Translations under genes and position numbers: made by a program
Notes under the pieces: model-generated
The model's input: the letters and a program-made list of their open reading frames with translations, nothing else
What the model was told of the DNA's origin: nothing
Database searches by the model: none
Assembly (NCBI GenBank): GCA_029565395.1
Contig: JAKQOG010000020.1
Span: forward strand, 62,001 to 126,000
Direction of reading: 5' to 3'
Length of the DNA stretch: 64,000 nucleotides
Source of the DNA: Candidatus Hydrogenedentota bacterium
Lineage (GTDB): Bacteria; Hydrogenedentota; Hydrogenedentia; Hydrogenedentales; CAILVY01
Shown here: positions 54,682 to 63,275 of the stretch, one piece after another
How positions within the stretch are numbered: position 1 is the first letter of the stretch
Layout: every line of letters begins with the position of its first letter

Positions 54682-55692
54682 TTAAGCAGCGAGTGCCTCA
54701 AATGCATAACGAAGTGCTTGCAGCAACTGCATACCTTTCTGATGTCCAAGAATTGGAAGGGCAGGAGCCCACGGGGATTGCATAAGGCGCTGTAGCAAAG
54801 GTCTCATGGTCAGCATAATTTCCGCGGATTCCAACAGGGGCGCCACAGCCGCCCCCCTGAGTTCTTCCATTTTTTCCCATGCCATATTCGCGATAGAAAG
54901 CAAAACAGGCCAGTTAATCCATCCAGCGATTTTCTCTCCGCCGGTAAGGAGCGACATCCCGTTGGAACTTATCCGAAACGTCCGCTCGCGGCCAAGCTTG
55001 ACGGAATGGAGAAATCCCGAACAGGCCAACTCGGTCAATACTTCATGGATCGCCTTTTGTGAATAATATATCTCGCGGGCAATTTCTCTCGGATGACCGG
55101 TCTGGTTCATGGTCAGATACGACAACACATCACAACGGGTATTTACCCCGAATAGTGCGCGTAACTTTAAGATATGGCACTGCATCGCATCCGCCGCAAA
55201 TAATTGTGAGTATCCTCGAAGGACAACCGGGTTCCGATCAAGGCCGTGTGCCAGAAAAATTCCGTCCTTTTCAGTGGAATCAGGAAATGGCCCTCCGTCA
55301 GGAAAAAAGAAGAGACTTGACGGTTCTTTTTCTGGAAACGCTGTTTTGGCCAGCAGTTTCCACTTCATCGGATTTTCATGGCGCGACAGCCAATCCGCAA
55401 TAGCATGCACAACACGTCCCTCGCCAAGTTTCTCTTGCCGTATGATATTTTTCATGCGCTGGACATTCAAAAACCGGCCATTCACGGTGAGCCAATCAAG
55501 CACTTCATCAAAAAGCCGTTGATCATAGCGTCCAAGCGAAGAGGTGAATAGCAGAAGCGCTTCGGGGTCAATGACGTGACGAACCGGCGTCTGTTCTTGA
55601 CCCGCTACGCCCAGCGCGCTCCATTCCCTCCACAGGAAGCGCAGTACCAACTCCAGGTATTCATCCCTAAATTTGCTCAGCGGCGTTTCCAT
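54682..55692 (-). CDS. Winged-helix protein, partner of nucleotidyltransferase
   Basis: A 336-residue cytoplasmic protein. GGAG lies 10 bases before ATG 55692, inside the nucleotidyltransferase gene, which it overlaps by 26 bases. The N-terminal region (1-110) is helical, with conserved-looking FLWREWSALGVAG, VIDPEALLLFTSSLGRYDQR and LFDEVLDWL. Residues 183-245 form a winged helix-turn-helix (VLSYLTMNQTGHPREIAREI; KAIHEVLTELACSGFLHSVK). The C-terminal 80 residues are helical and end in LLQALRYAFEALAA. The function is unknown; coupling to a nucleotidyltransferase suggests an antitoxin/regulator as in AbiE systems, although the gene order here is reversed and the protein is larger than usual AbiEi proteins. 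Confidence 0.7.
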   Translation of the reverse strand: METPLSKFRDEYLELVLRFLWREWSALGVAGQEQTPVRHVIDPEALLLFTSSLGRYDQRLFDEVLDWLTVNGRFLNVQRMKNIIRQEKLGEGRVVHAIADWLSRHENPMKWKLLAKTAFPEKEPSSLFFFPDGGPFPDSTEKDGIFLAHGLDRNPVVLRGYSQLFAADAMQCHILKLRALFGVNTRCDVLSYLTMNQTGHPREIAREIYYSQKAIHEVLTELACSGFLHSVKLGRERTFRISSNGMSLLTGGEKIAGWINWPVLLSIANMAWEKMEELRGAAVAPLLESAEIMLTMRPLLQRLMQSPWAPALPILGHQKGMQLLQALRYAFEALAA

Positions 55693-56269
55693 ATCCCAGC
55701 TTCTCCAGCATCTGTTTCAACAAACCACGAAATTCATTTGATACATCATGGCTAAGCGCCCACCGCGCCGCCTGCGTCAACTCCTCGCGAGTCGGACTCA
55801 GGGCCTCCAGATCGCTGATGTGATATCCACCCCGGTCAACCGCCGCATAAAGCTTGAAATGAATCTGGTCAACGCGGTCAATAAACCACACGGTCAAGTG
55901 GCTGCCATATTCTCGTGGATGCAGCCTCCCTTGGAATCCAACAGGCAGACCCATCTGAAACAATCCGCCTTCATCCCTGCTCGGACCGTTATTCAACCAG
56001 CCATTAGGCAGGTTTAATACCTCGGCCACTTCATTGGCGGCGATGAGTAAATAATCAGGTAAAGGAACGGGCGCGGATAATCTTTGAGTGCTATCCAGAA
56101 ATGCTACAATGTCCACGTCCATCGTCGCTCGGGATATGAGGCCGGTGGCAATCATGGCCGCGCCGCCACAGACAACCAAACGTACGGGGGGTGCATTATT
56201 CCATTCAAGCCGGCTCCCAAGCAATCGGAATACTTGCTCAAGAGAGTGATTGTTTATTTCTTGATACAT
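55667..56269 (-). CDS. DUF6036-type nucleotidyltransferase, putative toxin
   Basis: A 200-residue cytoplasmic protein of the minimal nucleotidyltransferase superfamily. The active-site pattern is visible: Gly35-Gly36 (VVCGGAAMIATGL), then Arg47-x-Thr49-x-Asp51-x-Asp53 (SRATMDVDIV), and later Lys139 and Arg146 in FKLYAAVDR followed by Asp153 in ISDLEAL, as in AbiEii/MNT-like proteins. This fits the DUF6036 family. It is the first gene of a two-gene unit with the winged-helix protein, with a good promoter upstream. In AbiE systems the nucleotidyltransferase is the toxin and modifies tRNA; a similar role here is inferred, not shown. Confidence 0.8.
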   Translation of the reverse strand: MYQEINNHSLEQVFRLLGSRLEWNNAPPVRLVVCGGAAMIATGLISRATMDVDIVAFLDSTQRLSAPVPLPDYLLIAANEVAEVLNLPNGWLNNGPSRDEGGLFQMGLPVGFQGRLHPREYGSHLTVWFIDRVDQIHFKLYAAVDRGGYHISDLEALSPTREELTQAARWALSHDVSNEFRGLLKQMLEKLGYGNAAEQI

Positions 56270-56292
56270 AACGTTATTCTGCTTGTATTTAG

Positions 56293-56328
56293 TGGTAATA
56301 CTATACCATATGCGGGCGCGTTATGCAA
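56293..56328 (-). promoter_or_regulatory. Promoter and candidate operator of the nucleotidyltransferase pair
   Basis: On the minus strand TTGCAT (56323-56328) and TATAGT (56300-56305) are 17 bases apart, giving a short leader before the start at 56269. The inverted repeat TGGTA-6-TACCA (56293-56308) overlaps the -10 and the transcription start, where a self-regulating DNA-binding partner would be expected to act. Confidence 0.6.
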
Positions 56329-56441
56329 GCACTTGAAAAATCTTGTGCAAGAAATTGGTTCTTGCGTAAATCGGTGTTGCGATTGCTGGCATAGGCCATG
56401 ACAACCCCTTTGAAATGCCCGTTTTACAGTAATTGCTGAGA

Positions 56442-56892
56442 TTATTTGGCAGCGTCCTTTCGGATACTATCAACAAGAGTCTTCCCTTGAATAAATCGAA
56501 GGCGCGCAATCCGAATGCCGTCGAGAGTGGGCAAGAGCGATGCAATGTAATACTGTCCATTGTGCAGGATGATTTCCGGCGCGGCGATGGACAGTTGCGC
56601 GACGAGACCGCTGTCATCGTCGATGCCGAAGTTAAACGGATTGTGGGAGAAATACACCCAGTTTGTCTGATTTTCACCGTAGTATTGGTTCCGGAAGTAG
56701 ACGAATGATCCGGGCTGAACCTCAACTACATGCGGGCACTCATTCTGACACGGGCTGCTGCTTTTCATCCTGATACGCCTCAGGCAGCGTGGGTTTATGC
56801 GCCACCGTCCACCATGGACCATCAATGATAGGGACGAAGGGTACATCTTCCGGCGAACCGGACATCAGGCAGAGCAGCAAGGTCGTAACCAT
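56442..56892 (-). pseudogene. Decayed beta-propeller glycosidase (internal deletion and frameshift)
   Basis: An ATG at 56892 with AAGGA upstream begins a 50-residue frame (signal peptide MVTTLLLCLMSGS, then DGPWWTVAHKP and EKQQPV) that stops at 56740. The second frame continues to 56442 (FVYFRNQYYGENQTNWVYFS, APEIILHNGQYYIASL). Both parts look like the start and end of one family of exported five-bladed propeller proteins common in planctomycete-like genomes, whose full length is about 350 residues; most of the middle is missing. The preserved signal peptide and ribosome site point to a recent loss. A continuous frame at 56442-56846 lacks a plausible start. Confidence 0.7.
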
Positions 56893-57021
56893 GAATAATT
56901 TCCTTCGTGGTGTCGAATTGGAAGTATTCTAGCCCCGGATGACCCAGGCATCAATATCCGCCCCAAAAAAAGATGAACTATAACACCAAATATCTCGCGA
57001 GTTATCCGCATTTGTCCGTAT

Positions 57022-57170
57022 GTCCATCCCATCCATCCCGTCCATAGAGTCCACAGAGTCCACAGAGTCCAAAGAGTCCAAAGAGTCCACAGAGTCCACA
57101 GAGTCCATAGAGTCCATAGAGTCCATAGAGTCCATCCCGTCCATAGAGTCCATCCCGTCCATAGAGTCCA
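57022..57170. repeat. GAGTCCAYA minisatellite
   Basis: About sixteen units of a 9-base repeat (GAGTCCATA, GAGTCCACA, GAGTCCAAA, with CCCGTCCAT variants) fill part of the 469-base gap 56893-57361. The period makes false reading frames on the minus strand (Trp-Thr-Leu or Met-Asp-Ser runs). Apart from this and the candidate promoter near 57300, nothing else is seen in the gap. Confidence 0.9.
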
Positions 57171-57299
57171 TGCTGCCCTTTCCACCCACATAGTGCTCCG
57201 AGTCCTATTCCTTATTGAACCCCCATCCATCCCATACTTCTCATTCCGAACCTCTGCTCAAAACAGTGCACGCGCCAAGATGTCACACCTGTGGGCAAA

Positions 57300-57308
57300 T
57301 GCTACAAT
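57300..57308 (+). promoter_or_regulatory. Extended -10 promoter for the Tat glycosidase gene
   Basis: TGCTACAAT is an extended -10 element 54 bases before the start at 57362. No good -35 box is visible, which is acceptable for this promoter type. Confidence 0.4.
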
Positions 57309-57361
57309 ACACCTCTTTGAATCACCCCTGTCATCCAGGAAAATAATAAGGGAATAAACGA

Positions 57362-59110
57362 ATGAATGCCCACAACCGTAGAACCTTTTTAACGCGTGCC
57401 GGGACCATTGTGGCCGGTATGAGTGTGCCGGGGTGTATCTTGGGAAGCAGGGTATGTTCGGCGGCAGAGGAAACATCTCCGGAAATCAGGGTTAGCATCC
57501 AAAGGCCTGACCATCCTCTAATCAATAGAACCTTCGAGATTGTAAAGGATCGGATTCAGCAGCGGTGTCCGGTAAAGGTGCTCAAGACCGCTACGGATGC
57601 CCATATCATTCTAACGGTGGATGAGAACTTGCCCAAGGAGGCGTTTCGCCTCGATCAGGCCAATGCATCCGTAAGAATTGCGGGAGGTTCCCCGCAGGCG
57701 TTGCTCTATGGCGCCGGGAAATTTCTCCGGACCAGCCTATATTCCGGCTCATTCCGGCCTTCGCCGTGGCGCGGGACTTCCGCGCCCCAGGGTTTGCTGC
57801 GCGGCATGTACTTCGCCTCGCATTTCCACAACTGGTATCACCAGGCCTCGAAAGAGGAAATATCCCGGTATATGGAAGACCTCGCGCTCTGGGGAGTGAA
57901 TGCGGTCATGGTCATTTTCCCGATGATCAACCTCCAGGACTGGAACGATCCGCAGGCGGAACCCGCCATGGCCATGGTGCGCCAATACGCCCAAACCGCC
58001 AAAGAACTCGGGCTCCAGTTCGCCACCGGTGTGAACAACACTATGTTTATCGGCGCGCCGAAGGAAATCCGGGCAACGCCCCTGCCGGATCCAACCCACC
58101 GGCGCGGAAACAGCGGACATCCTATCTGCCCGAATATCCCCGAAGGCCACGCCTACCTCATGGAAAATGCGCGCCAGCTTTTTAAACGCTTATCCGATGT
58201 TACACTCGACATCGTGGTCTTCTGGCCCTACGACGAAGGCGGATGTGCCTGTGAAAAATGCCGTCCTTGGGGAAGCAATGGCTATTTAACACTGTCGCGT
58301 GATCTCGCCCAACTCGGCCGGACCTATTTTCCAAACCTCAAAACCGTCCTCAGCACCTGGATGTTTGATACGCCGCCCGAAGGAGAATGGCAAGGCCTGA
58401 CCAATTACTTGAAATCCGGCGGGGAATGGATCGACTACATCCTCGCCGATGCCCATGAAGATTTTCCCCGGTATCCCCTGGAAAACGGCGTGCCCGGAAA
58501 TCGCCCCCTGATCAACTTTCCCGAAATCAGCATGTGGGGCAACTCGCCCTGGGGCGGGTTCGGCGCCAATCCACTGCCTGCCCGGTTCCAGCGCCTATGG
58601 GATCAGGTGAAACAGGTGGTGGAAGGCGGGTTTCCTTACAGCGAAGGCATTTACGAGGACATCAACAAGGCCGTGGTCGCACAGTTCTACTGGGACAAAG
58701 ATCGGTCCGCAAAAGCAACCCTGGAAGAATACATCGCCTACGAATTCGGTTCCGGAGTCACGGAAGACGTTTTAACCATTATCGATCTCCTCGAAAGCGC
58801 CGCCAGCCATTCCTACAAAAAAGAACCGGTGGATGCGAATGAAGTGAAACGAGCTTTCCAACTCGCGGAATCGGTCCATGCCCGTCTGCCCGAATGGGCG
58901 AAGCAAAACTGGCGCTGGGAAATCCTGCATCTGCGCGCCATACTCGATCACGAGCGATTCATCGGCGGCGGATTGGAAACGCCCGCGGCCGAGGCCGCCA
59001 TGACGCGCCTGATCGAGATTTACCATTGCCAGATGGAAACAGACGACCCCTATCATCACCGCGTGCGCCCGCCGCTAAAGCGCGCCACCTCCCGTCACGG
59101 GGAATATTGA
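57362..59110 (+). CDS. Tat-exported glycosidase-like protein (GH67/GH20 N-domain type)
   Basis: A 582-residue protein with AAGGGA 9 bases before ATG 57362 and a twin-Arg signal (NRRTFLTRAGTIVAGMSVPG). The N-terminal domain (about 40-130) resembles the alpha-glucuronidase/beta-hexosaminidase N-domain (VRIAGGSPQALLYGAGKFLR). A barrel follows: RGMYFASHFHNWYHQASKEE, WGVNAVMVIFPMINLQDWND, LGLQFATGVNNTMF, then VVFWPYDEGGCACEKCRPWG with a DUF4838-like Cys cluster and candidate Asp-Glu pair. It is a distant relative of the protein at 19741. A role in removing uronic acid or amino sugars is suggested by fold only. It converges with the beta-helix gene 10 bases on. Confidence 0.7.
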   Translation: MNAHNRRTFLTRAGTIVAGMSVPGCILGSRVCSAAEETSPEIRVSIQRPDHPLINRTFEIVKDRIQQRCPVKVLKTATDAHIILTVDENLPKEAFRLDQANASVRIAGGSPQALLYGAGKFLRTSLYSGSFRPSPWRGTSAPQGLLRGMYFASHFHNWYHQASKEEISRYMEDLALWGVNAVMVIFPMINLQDWNDPQAEPAMAMVRQYAQTAKELGLQFATGVNNTMFIGAPKEIRATPLPDPTHRRGNSGHPICPNIPEGHAYLMENARQLFKRLSDVTLDIVVFWPYDEGGCACEKCRPWGSNGYLTLSRDLAQLGRTYFPNLKTVLSTWMFDTPPEGEWQGLTNYLKSGGEWIDYILADAHEDFPRYPLENGVPGNRPLINFPEISMWGNSPWGGFGANPLPARFQRLWDQVKQVVEGGFPYSEGIYEDINKAVVAQFYWDKDRSAKATLEEYIAYEFGSGVTEDVLTIIDLLESAASHSYKKEPVDANEVKRAFQLAESVHARLPEWAKQNWRWEILHLRAILDHERFIGGGLETPAAEAAMTRLIEIYHCQMETDDPYHHRVRPPLKRATSRHGEY

Positions 59111-59120
59111 TCCACCAGCG

Positions 59121-60632
59121 TCATTTCCTTTCCGGAGATGATGCGGGAAGCTCGTTTTGGGATGAAATAGCAGGGGCCGGCGCGGATTCCATCTCCTCGC
59201 GCGATACTACGGTGTTATTCCGTGCTTCGCCGGAAGTTCCTTCGATAACAACCGGCGCGGCAAGCACGCTGCAAATCCAGTTATTCTGAACAAGATGCGC
59301 CCGCCCACCGCCGGATACTTCAACCGCCGCACGGAAATCCTCCGTGCTGGGGGCCATGATGCTAGTGTCGGAAATCACGCATCCCATCCCCCCGACAACA
59401 TGCACGCCCCGTATCCGGGGATGAATGATCTGGCAATCCGCCACCCGGCAGCGTTGTGGATTGAGCAGTGTCAGCGCGCCCCCGCGTTCCTGAGTCCCAA
59501 AGCGGTGCTCGCTGAGGATATTGCTCGTAATGACACAATCAATGCAGTCCTCCAGTAAGACCCCGTCATCATGGGTGGCCGCGTGCATCGATGGCCGCGT
59601 GCCAATATTATTTCCATTCAGCACGATGTTCCGGCACTGCGCAAAATGAAGGTTGAGCGTTTTTCCCCCGTAGAGGGTATTGCCTGAAATCGTCGCCCGG
59701 CAAACGCGGCACAAGACAATGTTCTTGTCCCGGTCGCCGATGATATTTCCGGAAATGGCGATGGTGCGGGCCGCATACGGCGAATTTTCCAACGCCCCCA
59801 AAACAAGTATATTGGCGCCCGCATTCTCCGGACGTGCCTGGAGCGTGTTCCCGGTAATACTGTATTCACTGATAAGGCTGTCGGGCGATTCAAGCACGAT
59901 CTCGCCGGAGGATTCCTCGCTTCCCGCATTGTACTCGATGTCATTCCCCGTAATCTGCACGTTGTGCACGTCTCCGTTGAATTGACGGATCCCCGCGCGC
60001 TTGCTGTAACTGATATGATTTCCAAGAATGTTGATCTGATGAAGATTGCATTCCTCCAGAAACACCCCCGTGTCCAAACAATCGTAAATATGCGAATCCG
60101 CGATAATCACGTTTCTGTTGCGTTCAATAAGGTGAATGCCATACCGGCACCGGCGGATCAGCACATTCCGCACGATACACTTCATCGTGCGGATTAACTC
60201 GATCCCGTCCGCCTGTTCGTGCGCGCCCAAAATCTCCAAATCGCTGATGATGGGGAACCGCTCCTTCTCCCAGGTGTGTTCCTTCACCGAATCCGGATGG
60301 GCCGTTCCCTGATGATCGCCCAGCACCTGTACGGCGGGTCCCGCACAATTCATAATCAGACGCGTGGCCCCGTTGGCGCCACACAGAGACCGGTACCCCT
60401 GCCGAGGCAAATCGATTTTGAGCGGCGCGTCGATCAGAAAGGTTCCCGCCGGAATCGCAACCAATCCTTCGCTCTCGTCAATCAACTGTTGCAGCGCCGC
60501 CGTGGCCGCCCGCTGGCCATCGGCAAATCCCTGAAGTTCCTTGAGCACCGCATTCTGTCCATAAGCCGCCAACGCCGAAAGCAAACAACTTACTCCAGTC
60601 ATGAATATCAAAACGCGATGGCATGCCTGCAT
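59121..60632 (-). CDS. Exported right-handed parallel beta-helix protein
   Basis: A 503-residue protein with a near-perfect AAGGAGG 7 bases before ATG 60632 and a signal peptide (VLIFMTGVSCLLSALAAYG). From about residue 60 it consists of short repeated coils of 20-25 residues with the pattern of pectate-lyase-type helices (GIHLIERNRNVIIADSHIYD; GVFLEECNLHQINILGNHIS; AGIRQFNGDVHNVQITGNDI). Such proteins are polysaccharide lyases, epimerases or hydrolases, or surface adhesins; no catalytic site can be assigned from sequence alone. The 1043 bases upstream of its start hold three repeat elements and no gene. Confidence 0.8.
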   Translation of the reverse strand: MQACHRVLIFMTGVSCLLSALAAYGQNAVLKELQGFADGQRAATAALQQLIDESEGLVAIPAGTFLIDAPLKIDLPRQGYRSLCGANGATRLIMNCAGPAVQVLGDHQGTAHPDSVKEHTWEKERFPIISDLEILGAHEQADGIELIRTMKCIVRNVLIRRCRYGIHLIERNRNVIIADSHIYDCLDTGVFLEECNLHQINILGNHISYSKRAGIRQFNGDVHNVQITGNDIEYNAGSEESSGEIVLESPDSLISEYSITGNTLQARPENAGANILVLGALENSPYAARTIAISGNIIGDRDKNIVLCRVCRATISGNTLYGGKTLNLHFAQCRNIVLNGNNIGTRPSMHAATHDDGVLLEDCIDCVITSNILSEHRFGTQERGGALTLLNPQRCRVADCQIIHPRIRGVHVVGGMGCVISDTSIMAPSTEDFRAAVEVSGGGRAHLVQNNWICSVLAAPVVIEGTSGEARNNTVVSREEMESAPAPAISSQNELPASSPERK

Positions 60633-60810
60633 GGGAAAATCCTCCTTTTAACCGGAGCGGATAAACACGTAAAAAGCTATCCAAAAAACAGAATCTCAAT
60701 AAATATATCAGCAAGACGACTGTACTGTCATCCCCGGGAAAATATTGCCTCTCGTCCCAAAGAATCGTCATCCCCGCGTAGGGGAGCTTCCAAAAAGTAT
60801 ACTGCTAAAA

Positions 60811-61026
60811 AAGTGGCCATGATCGGGAGGGCGAGGTTTATCACGCGTCTCGCGTGACTACCGCCAAGCCGCGCGGCAAAACATCCCAATTTGTCATTGC
60901 GAGTCCCCACCTCCTTTGGTGGCGATTCGCAGAAGAAAGTAAAATGCGAGGTTGGGAGGGCGAGGCTCCCGCCGAGCCGTCAGAACAACATCAACAAGGT
61001 ATATTTTGTTTGCGGCTCGGCGGGAG
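60811..61026. repeat. REP-like palindromic element, copy 3 (composite)
   Basis: Two partial units in tandem: 60824-60880 (GATCGGGAGGGCGAGG with CGCGTCTCGCGTGAC) and 60890-61026 (TTGTCATTGCGAGTCCCC, GGCGATTCGCAGAAG, then the GGGAGGGCGAGGCTCCCGCC arm and the AT-rich loop ending in GCGGCTCGGCGGGAG). The loop matches the reverse complement of the loop in copy 1. A false frame here gives the peptide WEGEAPAEP. Confidence 0.8.
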
Positions 61027-61124
61027 AAACTGTCCGAGGATTCGTAAGCATCCGTTTCAAGGAATGGTGAAACGATTCACCATGCATAGTGGTAAAAAAC
61101 GATTCATCCCCGCAGGGGATGGAC

Positions 61125-61377
61125 AACTCAGCCCAGGATAAGCGAAGCGCCATCCTGGGTATGCAATGTCACCCCAAACAATACCACTCTGTAAGAGTTC
61201 CATAAATTGCTCAGGCGCCGGGCAGGCGAGCCATCATGTCTCAATCGCTCCGCAGAGTGTGTTTTCAACAAAACCGGTTGCCACAGGCGAAAATAGTATG
61301 TATGACTCTTTCAGAGTATGCTCCTTGGGGAAATCCTACACACCCAGGATGGCGCTTCGCTTATCCTGGGCTGAGTT
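61125..61377. repeat. 253-base element with perfect 36-base inverted ends
   Basis: The 36-base left arm (61125-61160) begins AACTCAGCCCAGGATAAGCG and is exactly the reverse complement of 61342-61377. ATCCCCGCAGGGGAT just outside (61104-61118 region) and AAATCCCTTCGGGAT on the right extend the unit. The interior (181 bases) contains partly inverted words (ACTCTGTAAGAGT, ACTCTTTCAGAGT) but no supported gene. It lies between REP-like copies 3 and 4, in the 1043-base gap 60633-61675. Confidence 0.85.
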
Positions 61378-61440
61378 GTTAAATCCCTTCGGGATATCTT
61401 CGCCTTTCTATGCGGTGTAAAATAATTCTCGGACAGCATC

Positions 61441-61510
61441 GGGAGTCCTCCTGCGGCGGATAAACCTCGCCCTCCCAGCTCGCATATTACTTTCTGATGC
61501 GAATCGCAGC
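61441..61510. repeat. REP-like palindromic element, copy 4 (reverse orientation, partial)
   Basis: CCTCGCCCTCCCAGCTCGCA and the TTACTTTCTG..GCGAATCGCAG stretch are the reverse complement of the corresponding part of copies 2 and 3. The remaining 165 bases up to the ceramidase-like gene show no further structure. Confidence 0.75.
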
Positions 61511-61675
61511 TAACGGTGATCGGGCGCTCCCAATGACAAGGGCAGAGGATGGTTAACGAGAAATCCAGGATTGAGTATGACATTCGCCCTGTTCACATAA
61601 TAGTTCGTAGTGTGCCATGACCGGCAAGAAAGCGTATGATTGTCGGAAGCCATCAAAAGATGAAAGGAGTCCAAA

Positions 61676-63091
61676 ATGCTCTCTTCTACTTTTCACCGGA
61701 TAACATGGTGTGCTACGGTGCTCGGAGTATTTGTAATGGTTTGGGGAACGGCCTGCGCAGAAACCCCGGCCTCATTCCAGGCCGGCTGCGCGCGTGAGTG
61801 CATCACACCGCCGCTGGGCGTGCAACTCGCAGGCTATTTTCACGAACGGCTGGCCAAATCCGTCTATGACGATCTCTATGCCCGCGCTGTCGTCATAGAA
61901 AGCGCCGGGGTGCGGATAGCGCTGGTCTCCTGCGACCTCATCAGCATGACGGAAGAGGTGAGCAAGGCCGCAAAGCAACTCATCGAAACAGAAACGGGCA
62001 TACCCGCCGCCCACATCATGATCTGCGCCACCCACACGCACACAGGCCCCGAACTGCGTGCCGATGCGGCCGTTCCGCGTGATGAGACGTGGACCGCTGC
62101 CCTGCCCCGGCGCATCGCGGACGCCGTGGCCCATGCCGGCGCGGCAAAAGTGCCCGCCACCCTGCGCGCGGGTGCGGCGGAAGTTACGGGCTATTCCTTC
62201 AACCGCCTGTTCCGCCTCCACGACGGCAGCGAGGTATTCGGCAAAAAAAGTGAGGGCAAAACAACTCTTGGGCCTGCCGGACCGATTGACCCCGCCCTGC
62301 AAACATTATCCGCCGTGGACAAGGACGGCCGTCTCATCGCGCTCTTGGTAAATTTCGCGATGCATCCCGATGTTATCGGCGGCGGCAAAGCCGACTTCAT
62401 CGCGGCGGATTGGCCAGGCCTGCTGGGAGATACCATTTCAGCGGTCTACGGGGAAAACGTCGTCACCCTCCTCCTGCAAGGCACCTGCGGCGACATCAAC
62501 CACCGCCCGCACGATCCCACGGCACTGCCCACCAGCGGCCCCGCAAAAGCACACCAGCTTGGACGCGCACTCGCTGGCGCGGCCATCTTGGCCCTTGAAC
62601 GCGCCGAACCAATGACCGATCCCACACTTGACGCCGTTACAGAAACGCTCGCCATCCCCTATTACACGCGCGATAAAGCCTTTTTCGAGGAACTCAACGC
62701 CATCGAGAAAAAAGAAAATCCCACTGCATTCGAGCAGAGCCTTCTCCGACGGGGCAAGGCGTGGCCCTATGACGGAAAAACCGCAGCCGTTCCCGTGCAA
62801 GCCCTGCGCATTGGCGAAGTGGGCCTCGTCGCGTTTCCCGCCGAGATTTTTGTGCGGATAGGACTCGAAGTTAAACAATGGTCCGAATCACCACGTACTT
62901 TTGTCGTGGAACTGGCCAACGCCCGCGTATCAACCTATGTGCCCGACCCCAGCCAGGCTGAACGCGACGCCTACGGAGAAAAACCTATTCTTTCCCGTTG
63001 GCTCGACGCCAATGCCGGCCGCCAGATGGCCGACGCCGCCATCCGGCTGGTGCACCAGCTTTTCACCAAAGCACCCGAACAGCAGCCCTAG
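61676..63091 (+). CDS. Neutral/alkaline ceramidase-like exported protein, paralogue 2
   Basis: A 471-residue protein with AAAGGAG 6 bases before ATG 61676 and a signal peptide (GVFVMVWGTACAETPAS). It opens with FQAGCARECITPPLGVQLAG and carries the family's metal and active-site segments CATHTHTGPEL, NFAMHPDVIGGGKADFIAAD and LLLQGTCGDINHRPHD. As in the protein at 36274, the GDVSPN motif with the nucleophilic Ser of true neutral ceramidases is replaced (GDINHR), so the substrate is uncertain. The C-terminus (VVELANARVSTYVPDPSQ) is typical of the family. It is the first gene after a repeat-rich gap and precedes an M24 peptidase by 184 bases. Confidence 0.78.
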   Translation: MLSSTFHRITWCATVLGVFVMVWGTACAETPASFQAGCARECITPPLGVQLAGYFHERLAKSVYDDLYARAVVIESAGVRIALVSCDLISMTEEVSKAAKQLIETETGIPAAHIMICATHTHTGPELRADAAVPRDETWTAALPRRIADAVAHAGAAKVPATLRAGAAEVTGYSFNRLFRLHDGSEVFGKKSEGKTTLGPAGPIDPALQTLSAVDKDGRLIALLVNFAMHPDVIGGGKADFIAADWPGLLGDTISAVYGENVVTLLLQGTCGDINHRPHDPTALPTSGPAKAHQLGRALAGAAILALERAEPMTDPTLDAVTETLAIPYYTRDKAFFEELNAIEKKENPTAFEQSLLRRGKAWPYDGKTAAVPVQALRIGEVGLVAFPAEIFVRIGLEVKQWSESPRTFVVELANARVSTYVPDPSQAERDAYGEKPILSRWLDANAGRQMADAAIRLVHQLFTKAPEQQP

Positions 63092-63275
63092 AGAGTGCCG
63101 CTCTATCGGTTTCACACAAAGTGACAGCAGAAATGATCGAGTTTGCCAAAAGTACTTGTGAAAAACTACGATGGTGTCTATGCCGGTAGAGCCCTGTAAC
63201 GTGTGTTTCTACAGCGAAGTCCCGAACCGGAATTGATGTACACCCGCCCGGAAGGGCGAATAAGGAGATAAGAGC

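Noticed and set aside
56865..57230. Minus-strand frame of Trp-Thr-Leu repeats
   Set aside because: It is the translation of the GAGTCCAYA minisatellite; no ribosome site or conserved ends.
60854..61141. Small frame containing WEGEAPAEP
   Set aside because: It is produced by the REP-like arm sequence and is not a gene.
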